Counted from the first letter of the stretch, positions 40,255 to 49,819 are shown. The stretch is DNA of 64,000 nucleotides from Stackebrandtia endophytica (GCF_006716355.1 NZ_VFOW01000001.1:5456001-5520000); one strand, 5' to 3'. Notes: generated by a model not told the origin, from the letters alone. A program made the numbers and translations.

Positions 40255-41757
40255 ATGACGAGCAGCATCGAGGCCACCTCGAGCACCGCCGCGGAAAACG
40301 GCTCCAAGGTCGCCGTCGACGACCTTGGTAGTGAGGAAGCCCTCCTCGCCGCGATCGACGAGACCATCAAGTACTTCAACGATGGCGACATCGTCGAAGG
40401 CACCGTCGTCAAAGTCGATCGGGACGAAGTCCTGCTCGACATTGGCTACAAGACCGAGGGGGTCATCCCCTCCCGTGAACTATCCATCAAGCACGATGTG
40501 GACCCGGCCGAGGTCGTGTCCACTGGTGACCACGTCGAGGCTCTTGTTCTCCAGAAGGAGGACAAGGAAGGCCGCTTGATCCTGTCGAAGAAGCGTGCGC
40601 AGTACGAGCGCGCTTGGGGCACGATCGAGAAGGTCAAGGAAGAGGACGGCGTCGTGCGCGGCTCCGTCATCGAGGTGGTCAAGGGTGGTCTGATCCTCGA
40701 CATCGGCTTGCGGGGCTTCCTGCCCGCGTCGCTGGTGGAGATGCGTCGGGTCCGCGACCTGCAGCCGTACGTCGGCCGGGAGCTGGAAGCCAAGATCATC
40801 GAGCTGGACAAGAACCGCAACAACGTGGTTCTGTCCCGCCGGTCCTGGCTCGAGCAGACCCAGTCCGAGGTCCGCACCGAGTTCCTCAACAAGCTCGCCA
40901 AGGGGCAGGTCCGCAAGGGCGTCGTCTCGTCCATCGTCAACTTCGGTGCCTTCGTGGACCTGGGTGGCGTGGACGGTCTGGTGCACGTCTCCGAGCTGTC
41001 CTGGAAGCACATCGACCACCCCGGCGAAGTCGTCGAGGTCGGCAAAGAGGTCGAGGTCGAGGTGCTGGAAGTCGACATGGAGCGCGAGCGCGTCTCCCTG
41101 TCGCTGAAGGCGACTCAGGAAGACCCGTGGCGTCAGTTCGCCCGTACCCACGCGATCGGCCAGATCGTGCCGGGCAAGGTCACCAAGCTGGTGCCGTTCG
41201 GTGCGTTCGTGCGGGTCGAGGACGGTATCGAAGGTCTGGTTCACATCTCGGAGCTGGCCGAGCGCCACGTCGAGGTGCCCGAGCAGGTCGTCGAGGTCGG
41301 CAGCGATGTCATGGTCAAGGTCATCGACATCGACCTGGACCGTCGCCGGATCTCGTTGTCCCTCAAGCAGGCCAACGAGGCGTACGTGGAGAACGAGGAG
41401 GCGTTCGACCCGACTCTCTACGGTATGGCGGCCCAGTACGACGACCAGGGCAACTACATCTACCCGGAGGGCTTCGACTCCGAGACCGGCGAATGGCTGG
41501 ACGGATACGACACCGCCCGCGAGGAGTGGGAGCGGCAGTACGCCGACGCCCGCGCCCGCTGGGAGGAGCACGGCCGTCAGATCGCCGAGCGAGTCATCGG
41601 TGAACCCCCGGCCGACGCCGGTGAAGGTGCTGCCGAGCGCAAGCCCGCCGAGAAGAAGAAGCAGGCTCAGGCCCCCCAGGCGGAGCAGGGACCCTCGGGA
41701 ACCCTGGCCACCGACGAGGCCCTGGCCGCGCTTCGGGAGAAGCTGGCCGGTAGCTAG
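40255..41757 (+). CDS. rpsA: 30S ribosomal protein S1
   Basis: 500 residues. Four S1 RNA-binding domains in a row (about 45-110, 125-195, 213-283, 298-370), marked by GTVVKVDRDEVLLDIGYKTE, GSVIEVVKGGLILDIGLRGF, GVVSSIVNFGAFVDLGGVDG and GKVTKLVPFGAFVRVEDGIE. Domains three and four are most alike. The C-terminal 120 residues contain DDQGNYIYPEGFDSETGEWL and a Lys/Ala/Gln-rich tail, typical of actinobacterial S1. Start at ATG 40255 (MTSSIEATSS) rather than the longer open frame. Helps mRNA bind the small subunit; less needed for leaderless mRNAs, which seem common here. Confidence 0.97.
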   Translation: MTSSIEATSSTAAENGSKVAVDDLGSEEALLAAIDETIKYFNDGDIVEGTVVKVDRDEVLLDIGYKTEGVIPSRELSIKHDVDPAEVVSTGDHVEALVLQKEDKEGRLILSKKRAQYERAWGTIEKVKEEDGVVRGSVIEVVKGGLILDIGLRGFLPASLVEMRRVRDLQPYVGRELEAKIIELDKNRNNVVLSRRSWLEQTQSEVRTEFLNKLAKGQVRKGVVSSIVNFGAFVDLGGVDGLVHVSELSWKHIDHPGEVVEVGKEVEVEVLEVDMERERVSLSLKATQEDPWRQFARTHAIGQIVPGKVTKLVPFGAFVRVEDGIEGLVHISELAERHVEVPEQVVEVGSDVMVKVIDIDLDRRRISLSLKQANEAYVENEEAFDPTLYGMAAQYDDQGNYIYPEGFDSETGEWLDGYDTAREEWERQYADARARWEEHGRQIAERVIGEPPADAGEGAAERKPAEKKKQAQAPQAEQGPSGTLATDEALAALREKLAGS

Positions 41758-41787
41758 TAGGTATCCCGCGAAGTCGCGTTGAACCTT

Positions 41788-41829
41788 TCCTGGGGTTGAG
41801 ATCGGTAGCCGCCGATCTCAACCCCAGGA
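41788..41829. terminator. Terminator hairpin after rpsA
   Basis: Perfect 18-bp stem, arms 41788-41805 and 41812-41829, loop TAGCCG. Confidence 0.85.
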
Positions 41830-41937
41830 GTCGTTTTCACCCCGTCGGCGTCTTCGAAACAGCTGGTGAGCCCACTCGCCGTGACGTCACGGTCGCCTCG
41901 TGGCATATCCGGCGCCCATCCGATTTGCGTCACCCCG

Positions 41938-41943
41938 TACGGT
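41938..41943 (+). promoter_or_regulatory. -10 box of a leaderless promoter (TACGGT)
   Basis: TACGGT ends 6 bases before the GTG at 41950; identical box and spacing occur before the gene at 22725. Confidence 0.55.
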
Positions 41944-41949
41944 TGCCGG

Positions 41950-42669
41950 GTGGCTGACTTCGTATACCCCCCGGTGATCGGTTTGGCTCGGACCATGTTC
42001 CGGGTCCTCGACATGCGGATCACCGTGATCGGGGAGGAACACATCCCCACCACCGGTGGCGCGGTGTTGGCCAGCAACCACATCAGTTATCTGGACTTCA
42101 TCTTCTGCGGATTGTCGGCCCGCCCGTCGAAACGACTGGTGCGATTCATGGCGAAGCAGGAGATCTTCAGCCACGGCATCGGCGGGCCGCTGATGCGCGG
42201 CATGCACCACATCCCGGTGGATCGGGAGTCGGGCAGCGCCTCGTACGAGGCGGCGGTCTCCGCATTGACCGCCGGTGAGGTCGTCGGGGTTTTTCCGGAA
42301 GCGACCATCAGCACCTCCTTCACCGTCAAGCAGATCAAGTCGGGCGCGGTCCGGATGGCGTCGGCCGCAAGGGTTCCACTGATTCCGGTGGCGCTGTGGG
42401 GGACTCAGCGGTTGTGGACCAAGGGACGCCGACGAGAGCTGACGAAGCGGCACGTCCCGATCATGATCGTGGTGGGGGAACCGCTGACATTCGGCGCCGA
42501 TGACGATCCCGCAGAGGTCACTCGGACGCTTCGCGTTCGCATGCAGCAACTGTTGGACCAGGCCCAACGCGATTACCCGGAGACCCCCGGTGAGGACGAG
42601 ACCTGGTGGCAACCGGCTCACCTGGGCGGTTCAGCGCCGGAGCCGATCGATTTCGCCACCGAGGACTAG
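41950..42669 (+). CDS. 1-acyl-sn-glycerol-3-phosphate acyltransferase (PlsC-like)
   Basis: 239 residues. Acyltransferase block I NHISYLD (the catalytic H-x4-D), block II in GGPLMRGMHHIPVDRES, block III VVGVFPEATIS, and block IV VPLIPVALWGTQRLW. The family moves an acyl chain onto lysophosphatidate or a related acceptor at the inner membrane face. GTG at 41950 fits a leaderless promoter and starts at the conserved ADFVYPPVIGL; the longer frame to 41866 is not needed. Between rpsA and coaE; the exact acceptor is not certain. Confidence 0.9.
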   Translation: MADFVYPPVIGLARTMFRVLDMRITVIGEEHIPTTGGAVLASNHISYLDFIFCGLSARPSKRLVRFMAKQEIFSHGIGGPLMRGMHHIPVDRESGSASYEAAVSALTAGEVVGVFPEATISTSFTVKQIKSGAVRMASAARVPLIPVALWGTQRLWTKGRRRELTKRHVPIMIVVGEPLTFGADDDPAEVTRTLRVRMQQLLDQAQRDYPETPGEDETWWQPAHLGGSAPEPIDFATED

Positions 42670-42731
42670 CGGCGCACCTCGCCCGGGGCCGCCGCCGACG
42701 GGTGGACCCGATGGGGTGAGATGATCGTGTC

Positions 42732-43922
42732 GTGCTGACTGTGGGCCTCACCGGCGGAATCGGATCGGGAAAGAGCACCGTGTCGGGCTACCTGGTCGAA
42801 CAGGGAGCCGTCCTCATCGACTCCGATGTCTTGGCGCGCGAGGTCGTCGCCGTCGGTACCGAGGGGCTCGCCGAAGTCGTCGAGGCTTTCGGCGCCGAGG
42901 TCCTGGACACCGAGGGCGGCCTCGATCGGGCCGAACTGGCACGGCGAGTCTTCGGGGACGACGCCGCCCGACGGCGCCTTGAGAAGATCATCCACCCGAG
43001 GGTTCGTGCCCGCGCCGTCGAGATCACCGAGGGGGCACCGGCCGACGCCGTCGTCGTACAGGATATTCCACTATTGACGGAGGTGGGTCTGGCGCCGACC
43101 TTCGACCTCGTCATGGTGGTGGAGGCGCCCCGGACGCTGCGTCGCGACCGCCTGGTGGGGCGGGGTATGACCTTGGAGGCCGCCGACGCCCGAATCAACG
43201 CCCAGACGACCGATGAACAGCGCCGTCGAGTAGCCGATGTGGTTATCGACAACTCCGGATCGCTGGAGGCGACCGCCGTCGCCGTCGCGACGGTGTGGCG
43301 TGACCGGTTGATCCCCTTCGAGGACAACAAACGACACCGTCGCAGCGTCCAGCACGAGGGTCCCGTCCGCGTCGTCGACTACGACCCCGACTGGCCGCGT
43401 CGTTACGAGCGGATCGCCGCCCGACTGCGCCACATCCTCGGCGACGAGGTCGAACGCATCGACCACATCGGATCGACGTCGGTGCCGGGACTGCCCGCAA
43501 AGGACATCATCGACGTCCAGATCACCGTCACCGATCTGGCGGTGGCCGACCGGTTCGCCGACCGCCTCACCGACGCCGGTTTCCCGCGGTCCTCGATACG
43601 ATATGACGATCCCAAACCGGACGCCCCCGACCGTGCCGCCTGGCGGAAGCGGTTCCACGGCTGTGCCGACCCGGCGAATCTGTGCAACATCCACGTCCGA
43701 GCCGTTGGATCAGCCGGGTGGGCGTTCGCGCTGTCGATGCGCGACTTCCTGCGTGAGCACCCCGACGAACGCGACGCCTACGCCGACCTCAAGAGGTCGG
43801 TGGCCGACGAGGCCACCGACCTGGTCGACTACATCCAACGCAAGACCCCCTGGTTCGACGAACTGGCGCCCCGACTGAGCCGGTGGGCGGCCGAGTCCGA
43901 CGTGTTGGCGCACTACCGCTGA
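42732..43922 (+). CDS. coaE: Dephospho-CoA kinase fused to a GrpB/UPF0157 domain
   Basis: 396 residues. The N-terminal 200 residues are CoaE, last step of coenzyme A synthesis: P-loop GLTGGIGSGKSTVSG, VLIDSDVLAREVV, the lid region RRRLEKIIHPRVRARAVE, and QDIPLLTEVG. From about residue 210 a GrpB-like nucleotidyltransferase-fold domain follows (VRVVDYDPDWPRRYERIAAR, DHIGSTSVPGLPAKDIIDVQ, DLVDYIQRKTPWFDEL). The same fusion is found in M. tuberculosis CoaE (Rv1631), where the second domain affects stability. GTG start without a clear ribosome site. Its 3' end overlaps the convergent methyltransferase by 10 bases. Confidence 0.95.
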   Translation: MLTVGLTGGIGSGKSTVSGYLVEQGAVLIDSDVLAREVVAVGTEGLAEVVEAFGAEVLDTEGGLDRAELARRVFGDDAARRRLEKIIHPRVRARAVEITEGAPADAVVVQDIPLLTEVGLAPTFDLVMVVEAPRTLRRDRLVGRGMTLEAADARINAQTTDEQRRRVADVVIDNSGSLEATAVAVATVWRDRLIPFEDNKRHRRSVQHEGPVRVVDYDPDWPRRYERIAARLRHILGDEVERIDHIGSTSVPGLPAKDIIDVQITVTDLAVADRFADRLTDAGFPRSSIRYDDPKPDAPDRAAWRKRFHGCADPANLCNIHVRAVGSAGWAFALSMRDFLREHPDERDAYADLKRSVADEATDLVDYIQRKTPWFDELAPRLSRWAAESDVLAHYR

Positions 43923-44671
43923 GGTTTGGCCCCCTCGATCAGGAACCGGCTTGAATGCGCCACGAAGGAGCCGTTGGCGACGATGTGATCGTGCAGCGCC
44001 CGCAATCGGTGTTCATAACGTTCCACGGTGAACTCCGGGAGGATCCAGATCACCTTGCGCAGGAAATAGATCATCGCCCCGACGTCGAAGAACTCCATGC
44101 GAAGTCGTTCACAACGTAGGTCGATGATGGACAGGCCTGCGGCTTCGGCCTCGGCGCGGTCGGTCTCGGGGCGGCGATGCTCCCAGGCGTCCGGCTGCGG
44201 GCCCAGGAACCACTCGGTCACCTCGACCGCGCTCGCCGGGCCGACGTGCTGGGCGAAGTAGGTCCCGCCGGGTGCCAGAACCCGCGCGATCTCGTGCCAC
44301 CACACCTTGACCGGGTGCCGACTGGTGACCAGGTCGAACACCGCGTCTCGAAACGGCAGAGCCGAGGCATCCCGTGTGCGGACCAGGTTGACCCCACGCG
44401 GTGACAGCGACTCCGCCGCTCGCGCGAGGTTGGGTGGCCACGACTCGGTCGCGACCGTCAACGCGGGCAGGTCCGCCGCCTCGTTGAGGACTTCGCCGCC
44501 TCCGGTGTCGACGTCCAATGCCCGGTTCGCGGTCGACAACCGTTCGGCCATGGCGGAGGCGTACCCCCACGAGGGCCGCTGCTCGTCGGCGCGGCCGGCC
44601 AGCCAACTGAAATCCCAACCGTCGACCGACACCGAGGCCGCTTCGTCCACGAGGGCACGATAGTCACGCAT
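43913..44671 (-). CDS. Class I SAM-dependent methyltransferase
   Basis: 252 residues from ATG 44671. Rossmann-type methyltransferase: motif I is the degenerate ALDVDTGGGEVLNEA, then VNLVRTRDASALPFRDAVFD (motif for the acidic base reader and SAM site) and ARVLAPGGTYFAQHVGP. The C-terminal part (MEFFDVGAMIYFLRKVIWIL) resembles a group of uncharacterised actinobacterial methyltransferases that are often named after rRNA G745 methyltransferase without strong reason. Substrate unknown. A CAGGGT box lies 7 bases before the start, so it may be leaderless. Confidence 0.82.
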   Translation of the reverse strand: MRDYRALVDEAASVSVDGWDFSWLAGRADEQRPSWGYASAMAERLSTANRALDVDTGGGEVLNEAADLPALTVATESWPPNLARAAESLSPRGVNLVRTRDASALPFRDAVFDLVTSRHPVKVWWHEIARVLAPGGTYFAQHVGPASAVEVTEWFLGPQPDAWEHRRPETDRAEAEAAGLSIIDLRCERLRMEFFDVGAMIYFLRKVIWILPEFTVERYEHRLRALHDHIVANGSFVAHSSRFLIEGAKPQR

Positions 44672-44719
44672 GTGCTCGACCCTGGCAGTTTCGCCGTGGC
44701 TGGGCAACCGAGTTCCTCC

Positions 44720-46204
44720 TTACCCGGCCAGTGCCGTGACGATTCCGTAGGGAATGTTGATCACCGGGGGTTCGGCCGAGGTGAGATCGAGACGGCCGAA
44801 ACCGAAACCGTTGGTGCGCAGCTGGATGCGATGCAACAGCGGCTCGTCGCGATCCAACCAATACCGGAACGACGCGGTCCCGGGGTCGGTCTCCGCCTCG
44901 CCGGCACCACCGAACTCGACGACGTCGACGGTGGCGTCGTCGACGGTGTCCTCGCGCAACCAGGCACCGGTCTCGGTGACCTGGTCGACGGAGTCGGGTT
45001 CCAGCGCGGCCATCGCCAACAGCTTGTACAGCATGGTGTCGATGTCACCGGCCTCGCCGCTGTCGACCCGGTCGCCCCAGCGCTGCGCCGTCCACCCCTC
45101 CTGCGGCGGTGTTTGCGGTGGCGGCCCGTCGACCGGGGTCGTCAGTGTCGCCGCCCCACTGGGCAACACGAACAGCAGTCCGTCGTTGTCCTCCCCGGGT
45201 GCGTCCACCGCGAGGTAGACCACCGCCGAGCGCCAGTCGACCCAGCCGCGTGCGGTGAGCACCGCGTCGTCGGCGACCGGCAACGCCAGCTCGACCTCGG
45301 CGGCCCGCTGACTGTTGGCGTACCGCAGTCCGGCCAGCCGAGAAGCCTCTTCGTCGGTGAGGTCGCGAGGGTCGACCATTGCGCCACCCAGGACGTCGAC
45401 GGGTTCGATCGCGGCGGCCTGGGGCTGGTCCAGCAGCAGGTCCACCGTCGCCAACCCGGTTCCGGCGGGGTCGACCTGCAGGCGACGCAACCGAGAGTCG
45501 CGATCGACCCAGAACATCGCGTCGGGGGAGGTCGTCGCCTGCTCGCCCTCGCCGCCGGTGTCGGCCTGCAACAGCAGCGGTGCCCGGATCACGTCGACGG
45601 TCGCGCCGTCGACGATCGCCTCCTCCAACCACACCCCCTGATCCTCCAGGAAGTTGGTGTCGACGTTGCCGATCGTGCCCAGCGCCAGGATCGCCGACAG
45701 CATGATGTCGATGACCGCCTGGGTCGGGTCGGCGTCGGGATCCTCGGAGGCCTGCATCCGCCTGACCGTCCAACCGGTCTCCGGCGCCTGCGTCGGGTCG
45801 GCCTCGGCGCCGTTGACGTTGCTAGCGATCAGCCCGGGAATCGCCTGAACCAGCCCGGTCGTCTCGGAACCGTCGCCGGTCACCGCGTGCACGATCGGAG
45901 CGCTCAGGTCGATGTAGCCCTCAAGGCCGGTGTCACCCATCGACTCGGGGAGGTCCAGCCGCACGGCGACGGTGCCGGCTTCGACACCGGTGGCCCTGAT
46001 CTGGGCGAGTCGCCCCGCCTCTTCGGCGCTGATCGGCCGGGCCTCCTCGGCGGGAAGGTTGTTCAGGCAGCCGACGGCGCCCCAACCCAGCCCCGCGACC
46101 AGACCGGACACCACCAGCCACACCATCAACTTGTCGAACTTTTGACGCCTTGTTGTACCCACATAGATGTGCAACGAGCCAGGCGACCGGAAGTGATTGG
46201 TCAC
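44720..46204 (-). CDS. Membrane-anchored extracellular protein with two LolA/LppX-like repeats
   Basis: 494 residues from GTG 46204; a GTG at 46162 would remove 14 residues. One membrane span (LMVWLVVSGLVAGLGWGAVG, about residues 26-45) anchors two homologous halves. Each half has a strand-rich start, a segment DTNFLEDQGVWLEEAIVDGA / DQVTETGAWLREDTVDDATV, and then FWVDRDSRLRRLQV / RYWLDRDEPLLHRIQL. The last motif resembles the strand found in LolA/LppX lipid-binding proteins (W-x-D...R). So I infer a tandem lipid-binding-type fold outside the cell; no function is known. Divergent from uvrB. Confidence 0.72.
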   Translation of the reverse strand: MTNHFRSPGSLHIYVGTTRRQKFDKLMVWLVVSGLVAGLGWGAVGCLNNLPAEEARPISAEEAGRLAQIRATGVEAGTVAVRLDLPESMGDTGLEGYIDLSAPIVHAVTGDGSETTGLVQAIPGLIASNVNGAEADPTQAPETGWTVRRMQASEDPDADPTQAVIDIMLSAILALGTIGNVDTNFLEDQGVWLEEAIVDGATVDVIRAPLLLQADTGGEGEQATTSPDAMFWVDRDSRLRRLQVDPAGTGLATVDLLLDQPQAAAIEPVDVLGGAMVDPRDLTDEEASRLAGLRYANSQRAAEVELALPVADDAVLTARGWVDWRSAVVYLAVDAPGEDNDGLLFVLPSGAATLTTPVDGPPPQTPPQEGWTAQRWGDRVDSGEAGDIDTMLYKLLAMAALEPDSVDQVTETGAWLREDTVDDATVDVVEFGGAGEAETDPGTASFRYWLDRDEPLLHRIQLRTNGFGFGRLDLTSAEPPVINIPYGIVTALAG

Positions 46205-46252
46205 TCACGCCGGTCGTGGTGTCGCGGTCTCGTCGATGTCATAGTCGCGACG

Positions 46253-46258
46253 TAGGTT
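46253..46258 (+). promoter_or_regulatory. -10 box of uvrB (TAGGTT), leaderless type
   Basis: TAGGTT ends 7 bases before the uvrB GTG at 46266; no ribosome site and no LexA-type box that I can see. Confidence 0.55.
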
Positions 46259-46265
46259 AGGGCAC

Positions 46266-48368
46266 GTGACAACCGACGACATTCCACGTCACGACGGTAC
46301 GTTCACCGTCGTCAGCGACTATGAACCCTCCGGTGACCAGCCCGGTGCGATCAAGGAACTCTCTCGCCGGGTCAACGCCGGTGAGCGCGATGTGGTGTTG
46401 CTTGGTGCCACGGGAACCGGCAAGAGCGCCACCGCGGCCTGGTTGGTCGAGCGGTTGCAGCGGCCCGCGTTGGTGATGGCCCACAACAAGACCCTCGCGG
46501 CGCAGTTGGCCAAGGAGTTCCGGGAACTGTTGCCCAACAACGCCGTCGAGTACTTCGTCTCCTACTACGACTACTACCAGCCCGAGGCGTACGTTCCGCA
46601 GACCGACACCTACATCGAGAAGGACTCCTCGATCAACGACGAGGTCGAACGGTTGCGTCACTCGGCGACCCACTCGCTGTTGACCCGGCGCGACGTCGTG
46701 GTGGTGGCGACGGTCTCGGCCATCTACGGTCTGGCCACCCCGGCGGAGTACCTGCTGGGCGCCACCGACTTGAGCGTGGGTCAGGAGTATGACCGCAACA
46801 CGCTGCTGCGGCGCCTGGTCGACGTCCAGTACACCCGAAATGATCTGGCCTTCACACGGGGAACGTTCCGCGTGCGCGGTGACACGATCGAGATCATCCC
46901 GGCCTACGAGGAACTGGCGATCCGCATCGAGATGTTCGGTGACGAGATCGAGCGGCTGTACTACCTGCACCCGTTGACCGGAGATGTGGTTCGGGAGACC
47001 GACCGGGTGTTGATCTTTCCCGGCAGTCACTACGCCACCGGCAACGAGCGCATGGAACGCGCGATCGGTGCGATCGAGACTGAACTGACCGACCGGTTGG
47101 CCGAGTTGGAGCGCCAGGGCAAGTTGTTGGAGGCGCAGCGGTTGCGGATGCGCACCACCTACGACGTGGAGATGATGCGGCAGATCGGCAGCTGTTCGGG
47201 CATCGAGAACTACTCCCGGCACATCGACGACCGCCCGGCCGGCAGCGCGCCCCACTGTCTCCTCGACTACTTCCCGAGTGACTTCATCACCATCGTCGAC
47301 GAATCGCACGTGACGGTTCCCCAGGTCGGTGGCATGTACGAGGGCGACGCCTCCCGGAAGCGAACCCTGGTTGAACACGGCTTCCGGCTTCCCAGCGCGA
47401 TGGACAACCGCCCGCTGCGTTTCGACGAGTTCCGCGACCGGGTAGGCCAGACGGTGTACATGTCGGCCACGCCCGGCAACTGGGAGATGGAACAGGCGCA
47501 GGGGCAGTACGCCGAGCAGGTGATCCGGCCGACCGGTCTGGTCGATCCGCAGGTGGTGGTGCGTCCGACCAAGGGACAGATCGACGACCTCATGCACGAG
47601 ATCGGAGAGCGGGCCGGCCGTGACGAGCGGGTTCTGGTCACCACCTTGACGAAGAAGATGGCCGAAGACCTCACCGACTACTTCCTCGACAACGACATCC
47701 GCGTGCGGTATCTGCACTCCGAGGTGGACACCCTGCGTCGGGTGGAACTGTTGCGGGAGTTGCGATCCGGTGAGTTCGACGTGTTGGTGGGCATCAACCT
47801 GCTGAGGGAGGGGTTGGACCTACCCGAGGTCTCGCTGGTGGCGATTCTCGATGCGGACAAGGAGGGTTTCCTGCGGTCGGGTACCTCGCTGATTCAGACG
47901 ATCGGACGCGCGGCGCGAAACGTGTCGGGCGAGGTCATCATGTACGCCGACAAGATCACCGATTCGATGCGCAAGGCCATCGACGAGACCGATCGCCGAC
48001 GTGCCAAGCAGGTCGCCCACAACACCGAGCACGGCATCGACCCGCAGCCGTTGCGCAAACGTATCGGGGACATCCTCGACGACATCTACACCGAGTCCGA
48101 GGATTCGCAGACCCTGCTGGGCGGATCGGGGCGCCAACAGAGTCGCGGTAAGGCACCGGTGCCTCAGGTACGCAGCCGGGCGGGTGCGATCGTGGGCGCG
48201 GGTGAGGGGGCGCCGCGTGAGGAACTGGAGGCCATGATCGCCCAGTTGAACGAGCAGATGTTGACGGCGGCCCGTGAACTGCAGTTCGAGGTGGCGGCTC
48301 GCTACCGTGACGAAATCGGTGAGCTGAAGCGCGAGTTGCGGCAGTTCGACGAGGCGGGCGCGAAGTAG
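46266..48368 (+). CDS. uvrB: Excinuclease ABC subunit B
   Basis: 700 residues. Damage-verifying helicase of nucleotide excision repair. Walker [15 protein letters not shown] (about residue 48), the beta-hairpin that probes the lesion [20 protein letters not shown], helicase motifs [45 protein letters not shown], and the arginine-finger region [14 protein letters not shown]. The C-terminal UVR domain that binds UvrC is present (about 646-685: [20 protein letters not shown]). GTG start fits a leaderless mRNA. Confidence 0.98.
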   Translation: MTTDDIPRHDGTFTVVSDYEPSGDQPGAIKELSRRVNAGERDVVLLGATGTGKSATAAWLVERLQRPALVMAHNKTLAAQLAKEFRELLPNNAVEYFVSYYDYYQPEAYVPQTDTYIEKDSSINDEVERLRHSATHSLLTRRDVVVVATVSAIYGLATPAEYLLGATDLSVGQEYDRNTLLRRLVDVQYTRNDLAFTRGTFRVRGDTIEIIPAYEELAIRIEMFGDEIERLYYLHPLTGDVVRETDRVLIFPGSHYATGNERMERAIGAIETELTDRLAELERQGKLLEAQRLRMRTTYDVEMMRQIGSCSGIENYSRHIDDRPAGSAPHCLLDYFPSDFITIVDESHVTVPQVGGMYEGDASRKRTLVEHGFRLPSAMDNRPLRFDEFRDRVGQTVYMSATPGNWEMEQAQGQYAEQVIRPTGLVDPQVVVRPTKGQIDDLMHEIGERAGRDERVLVTTLTKKMAEDLTDYFLDNDIRVRYLHSEVDTLRRVELLRELRSGEFDVLVGINLLREGLDLPEVSLVAILDADKEGFLRSGTSLIQTIGRAARNVSGEVIMYADKITDSMRKAIDETDRRRAKQVAHNTEHGIDPQPLRKRIGDILDDIYTESEDSQTLLGGSGRQQSRGKAPVPQVRSRAGAIVGAGEGAPREELEAMIAQLNEQMLTAARELQFEVAARYRDEIGELKRELRQFDEAGAK

Positions 48369-48373
48369 CAGAG

Positions 48374-48399
48374 GCGGGCGTACCGCGCGGTACGCCCGC
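48374..48399. terminator. Palindromic terminator after uvrB
   Basis: 26-bp perfect palindrome (13-base arms, 48374-48386 and 48387-48399) 5 bases after the stop. Confidence 0.75.
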
Positions 48400-48534
48400 T
48401 CCCGCACCGACCGATCCAACGAGTATGGCGATCCGGCCTCCGACCGTGTCGACGAAGGCGCATGATCGACGGGTGGGAGGATCACCGGTGCCGTCCTTCA
48501 CCGTTTGCCGATAGGGCAGAATGGATCGGTACGA

Positions 48535-48675
48535 CAGGAGGGGAGTATCCCCCAAGCGTCAAGGTCGTCAACACGGCACGGTGGAACCACCGTCCCGGCC
48601 TTGTCGGTCGTCCCGGCGCCGCTCGATGCCAGCCACGGCATGGATGGTCGTCGGCGGCGGGAGAGACCTCCGGTA
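48535..48675 (+). promoter_or_regulatory. yybP-ykoY (Mn2+) riboswitch before terC
   Basis: The leader holds the conserved parts of this aptamer in order: GGAGGGGAGTA at 48537-48547 opening P1, AAGGTCGTCAACACGG at 48561-48576, a closing strand CGGCCTT at 48596-48602 that pairs with AAGGTCG, and the second conserved loop GGAGAGACCTCC ending at 48671. CCTCC (48667-48671) pairs with GGAGG (48537-48541) to form P1. The inner hairpin ACGGTGG/CCACCGT is visible at 48578-48593. The match to the B. subtilis yybP aptamer covers both metal-binding loops. The terC ribosome site (GGAAGG at 48696-48701) is 25 bases after P1, so control is probably at translation start. Confidence 0.88.
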
Positions 48676-48710
48676 TTCACCACGCAGTGTTAGCCGGAAG
48701 GTATCTGACC

Positions 48711-49778
48711 GTGAATGTTCCCGTATGGGTGTGGGTTGCCACCTTGGTCGCGGTGGCGGTGCTGCTGACCGTTGACTTGATCATCGTGGGCCGTCGACCG
48801 CATGAGCCGTCGGTCAAGGAATCCTCGCTGTGGGTCATCTTCTATGTCGGCTTGGCCGCGCTGTTCGGTGGCGGGGTGTGGTTGACCGCCGGGCCGGAAT
48901 ACTCCGGGCAGTTCTTCGCCGGTTGGGTCACCGAGTACAGCCTCTCGGTCGACAACCTGTTCGTCTTCCTCATCATCATGAGCAGTTTCGCGGTTCCCCG
49001 GGTCTATCAGCAGAAGGTGCTGATGATCGGGATCATCACCGCGTTGGTGCTGCGCGGCATCTTCATCGCCGTCGGCGCCGCCCTGGTGGCGCGGTTCGTG
49101 TGGGTGTTCTTCATCTTCGGTGCGTTCCTGATCTACACCGGTTTCAAACTGGTGCGCGGGGGTGACGAGGACGACGACTACAACGAGAACGCGATCATCC
49201 GGTGGAGCCGCAAGATCATGCCGGTGACCAAGGAGTACGACGGCGGCAAACTGTTCGCTCATGTGAACGGACGCCGGATGGCCACTCCGATGCTGATCGT
49301 GATGGTCGCGATCGGAACGACCGACCTGATGTTCGCCGTCGACTCGATTCCGGCGATCTTCGGGCTGACGCAGGAGGGCTATCTGGTCTTCACCGCCAAC
49401 GTGTTCGCGTTGATGGGATTGCGCCAGCTGTACTTCCTTCTGGGCGGTTTGTTGGACCGGTTGGTGTACCTGTCCTACGGGCTGGCCGCCGTACTGGGAT
49501 TCATCGGTGTGAAGCTCGTGCTGCACGCGCTGCACGAGAACAACCTGCCGTTCATCAACGGTGGGCGACCGGTCGAGTGGGCACCGGATATCCCGACCCT
49601 GGCGTCGCTACTGGTGATCGTGGGCATTCTGTTGATCGCCACCGTGTTGAGCCTGATCAAATCGGCCTCGACGCGACGCGCCACAGGTGTCTCGACGGCG
49701 GGTGGCGGTACCGACCCGGTCGCGCCGACCGAGTCGTCGACGACGACGGCTCCGCACGAGGTCGGCCGCAAACGGTAG
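48711..49778 (+). CDS. terC: TerC family membrane protein, probable Mn2+ exporter
   Basis: 355 residues, about nine membrane spans. GTG 48711 with GGAAGG 9 bases upstream gives the normal N-terminus (MNVPVWVWVATLVAVAVLLT). TerC signatures: acidic intramembrane motifs EYSLSVDNLFVFLIIMSSF and GTTDLMFAVDSIPAIFGLTQ, with the paired Asp residues thought to bind the metal. The loop DEDDDYNENAIIRWSRKIMP is typical. Members such as MeeF/MeeY move Mn2+ to exported enzymes or out of the cell. The Mn2+ riboswitch in the leader supports this. Named after tellurite resistance, for which there is no evidence here. Confidence 0.93.
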   Translation: MNVPVWVWVATLVAVAVLLTVDLIIVGRRPHEPSVKESSLWVIFYVGLAALFGGGVWLTAGPEYSGQFFAGWVTEYSLSVDNLFVFLIIMSSFAVPRVYQQKVLMIGIITALVLRGIFIAVGAALVARFVWVFFIFGAFLIYTGFKLVRGGDEDDDYNENAIIRWSRKIMPVTKEYDGGKLFAHVNGRRMATPMLIVMVAIGTTDLMFAVDSIPAIFGLTQEGYLVFTANVFALMGLRQLYFLLGGLLDRLVYLSYGLAAVLGFIGVKLVLHALHENNLPFINGGRPVEWAPDIPTLASLLVIVGILLIATVLSLIKSASTRRATGVSTAGGGTDPVAPTESSTTTAPHEVGRKR

Positions 49779-49785
49779 AAACGGT

Positions 49786-49819
49786 AACGAGGGGCTGAGG
49801 TTCACCTCAGCCCCTCGTT
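49786..49819. terminator. Bidirectional terminator after terC
   Basis: Perfect 15-bp stem, arms 49786-49800 and 49805-49819, loop TTCA, between convergent genes. Confidence 0.85.

Noticed and set aside
44672-46255. 527-residue plus-strand frame
   Set aside because: Antisense of the duplicated exported protein.
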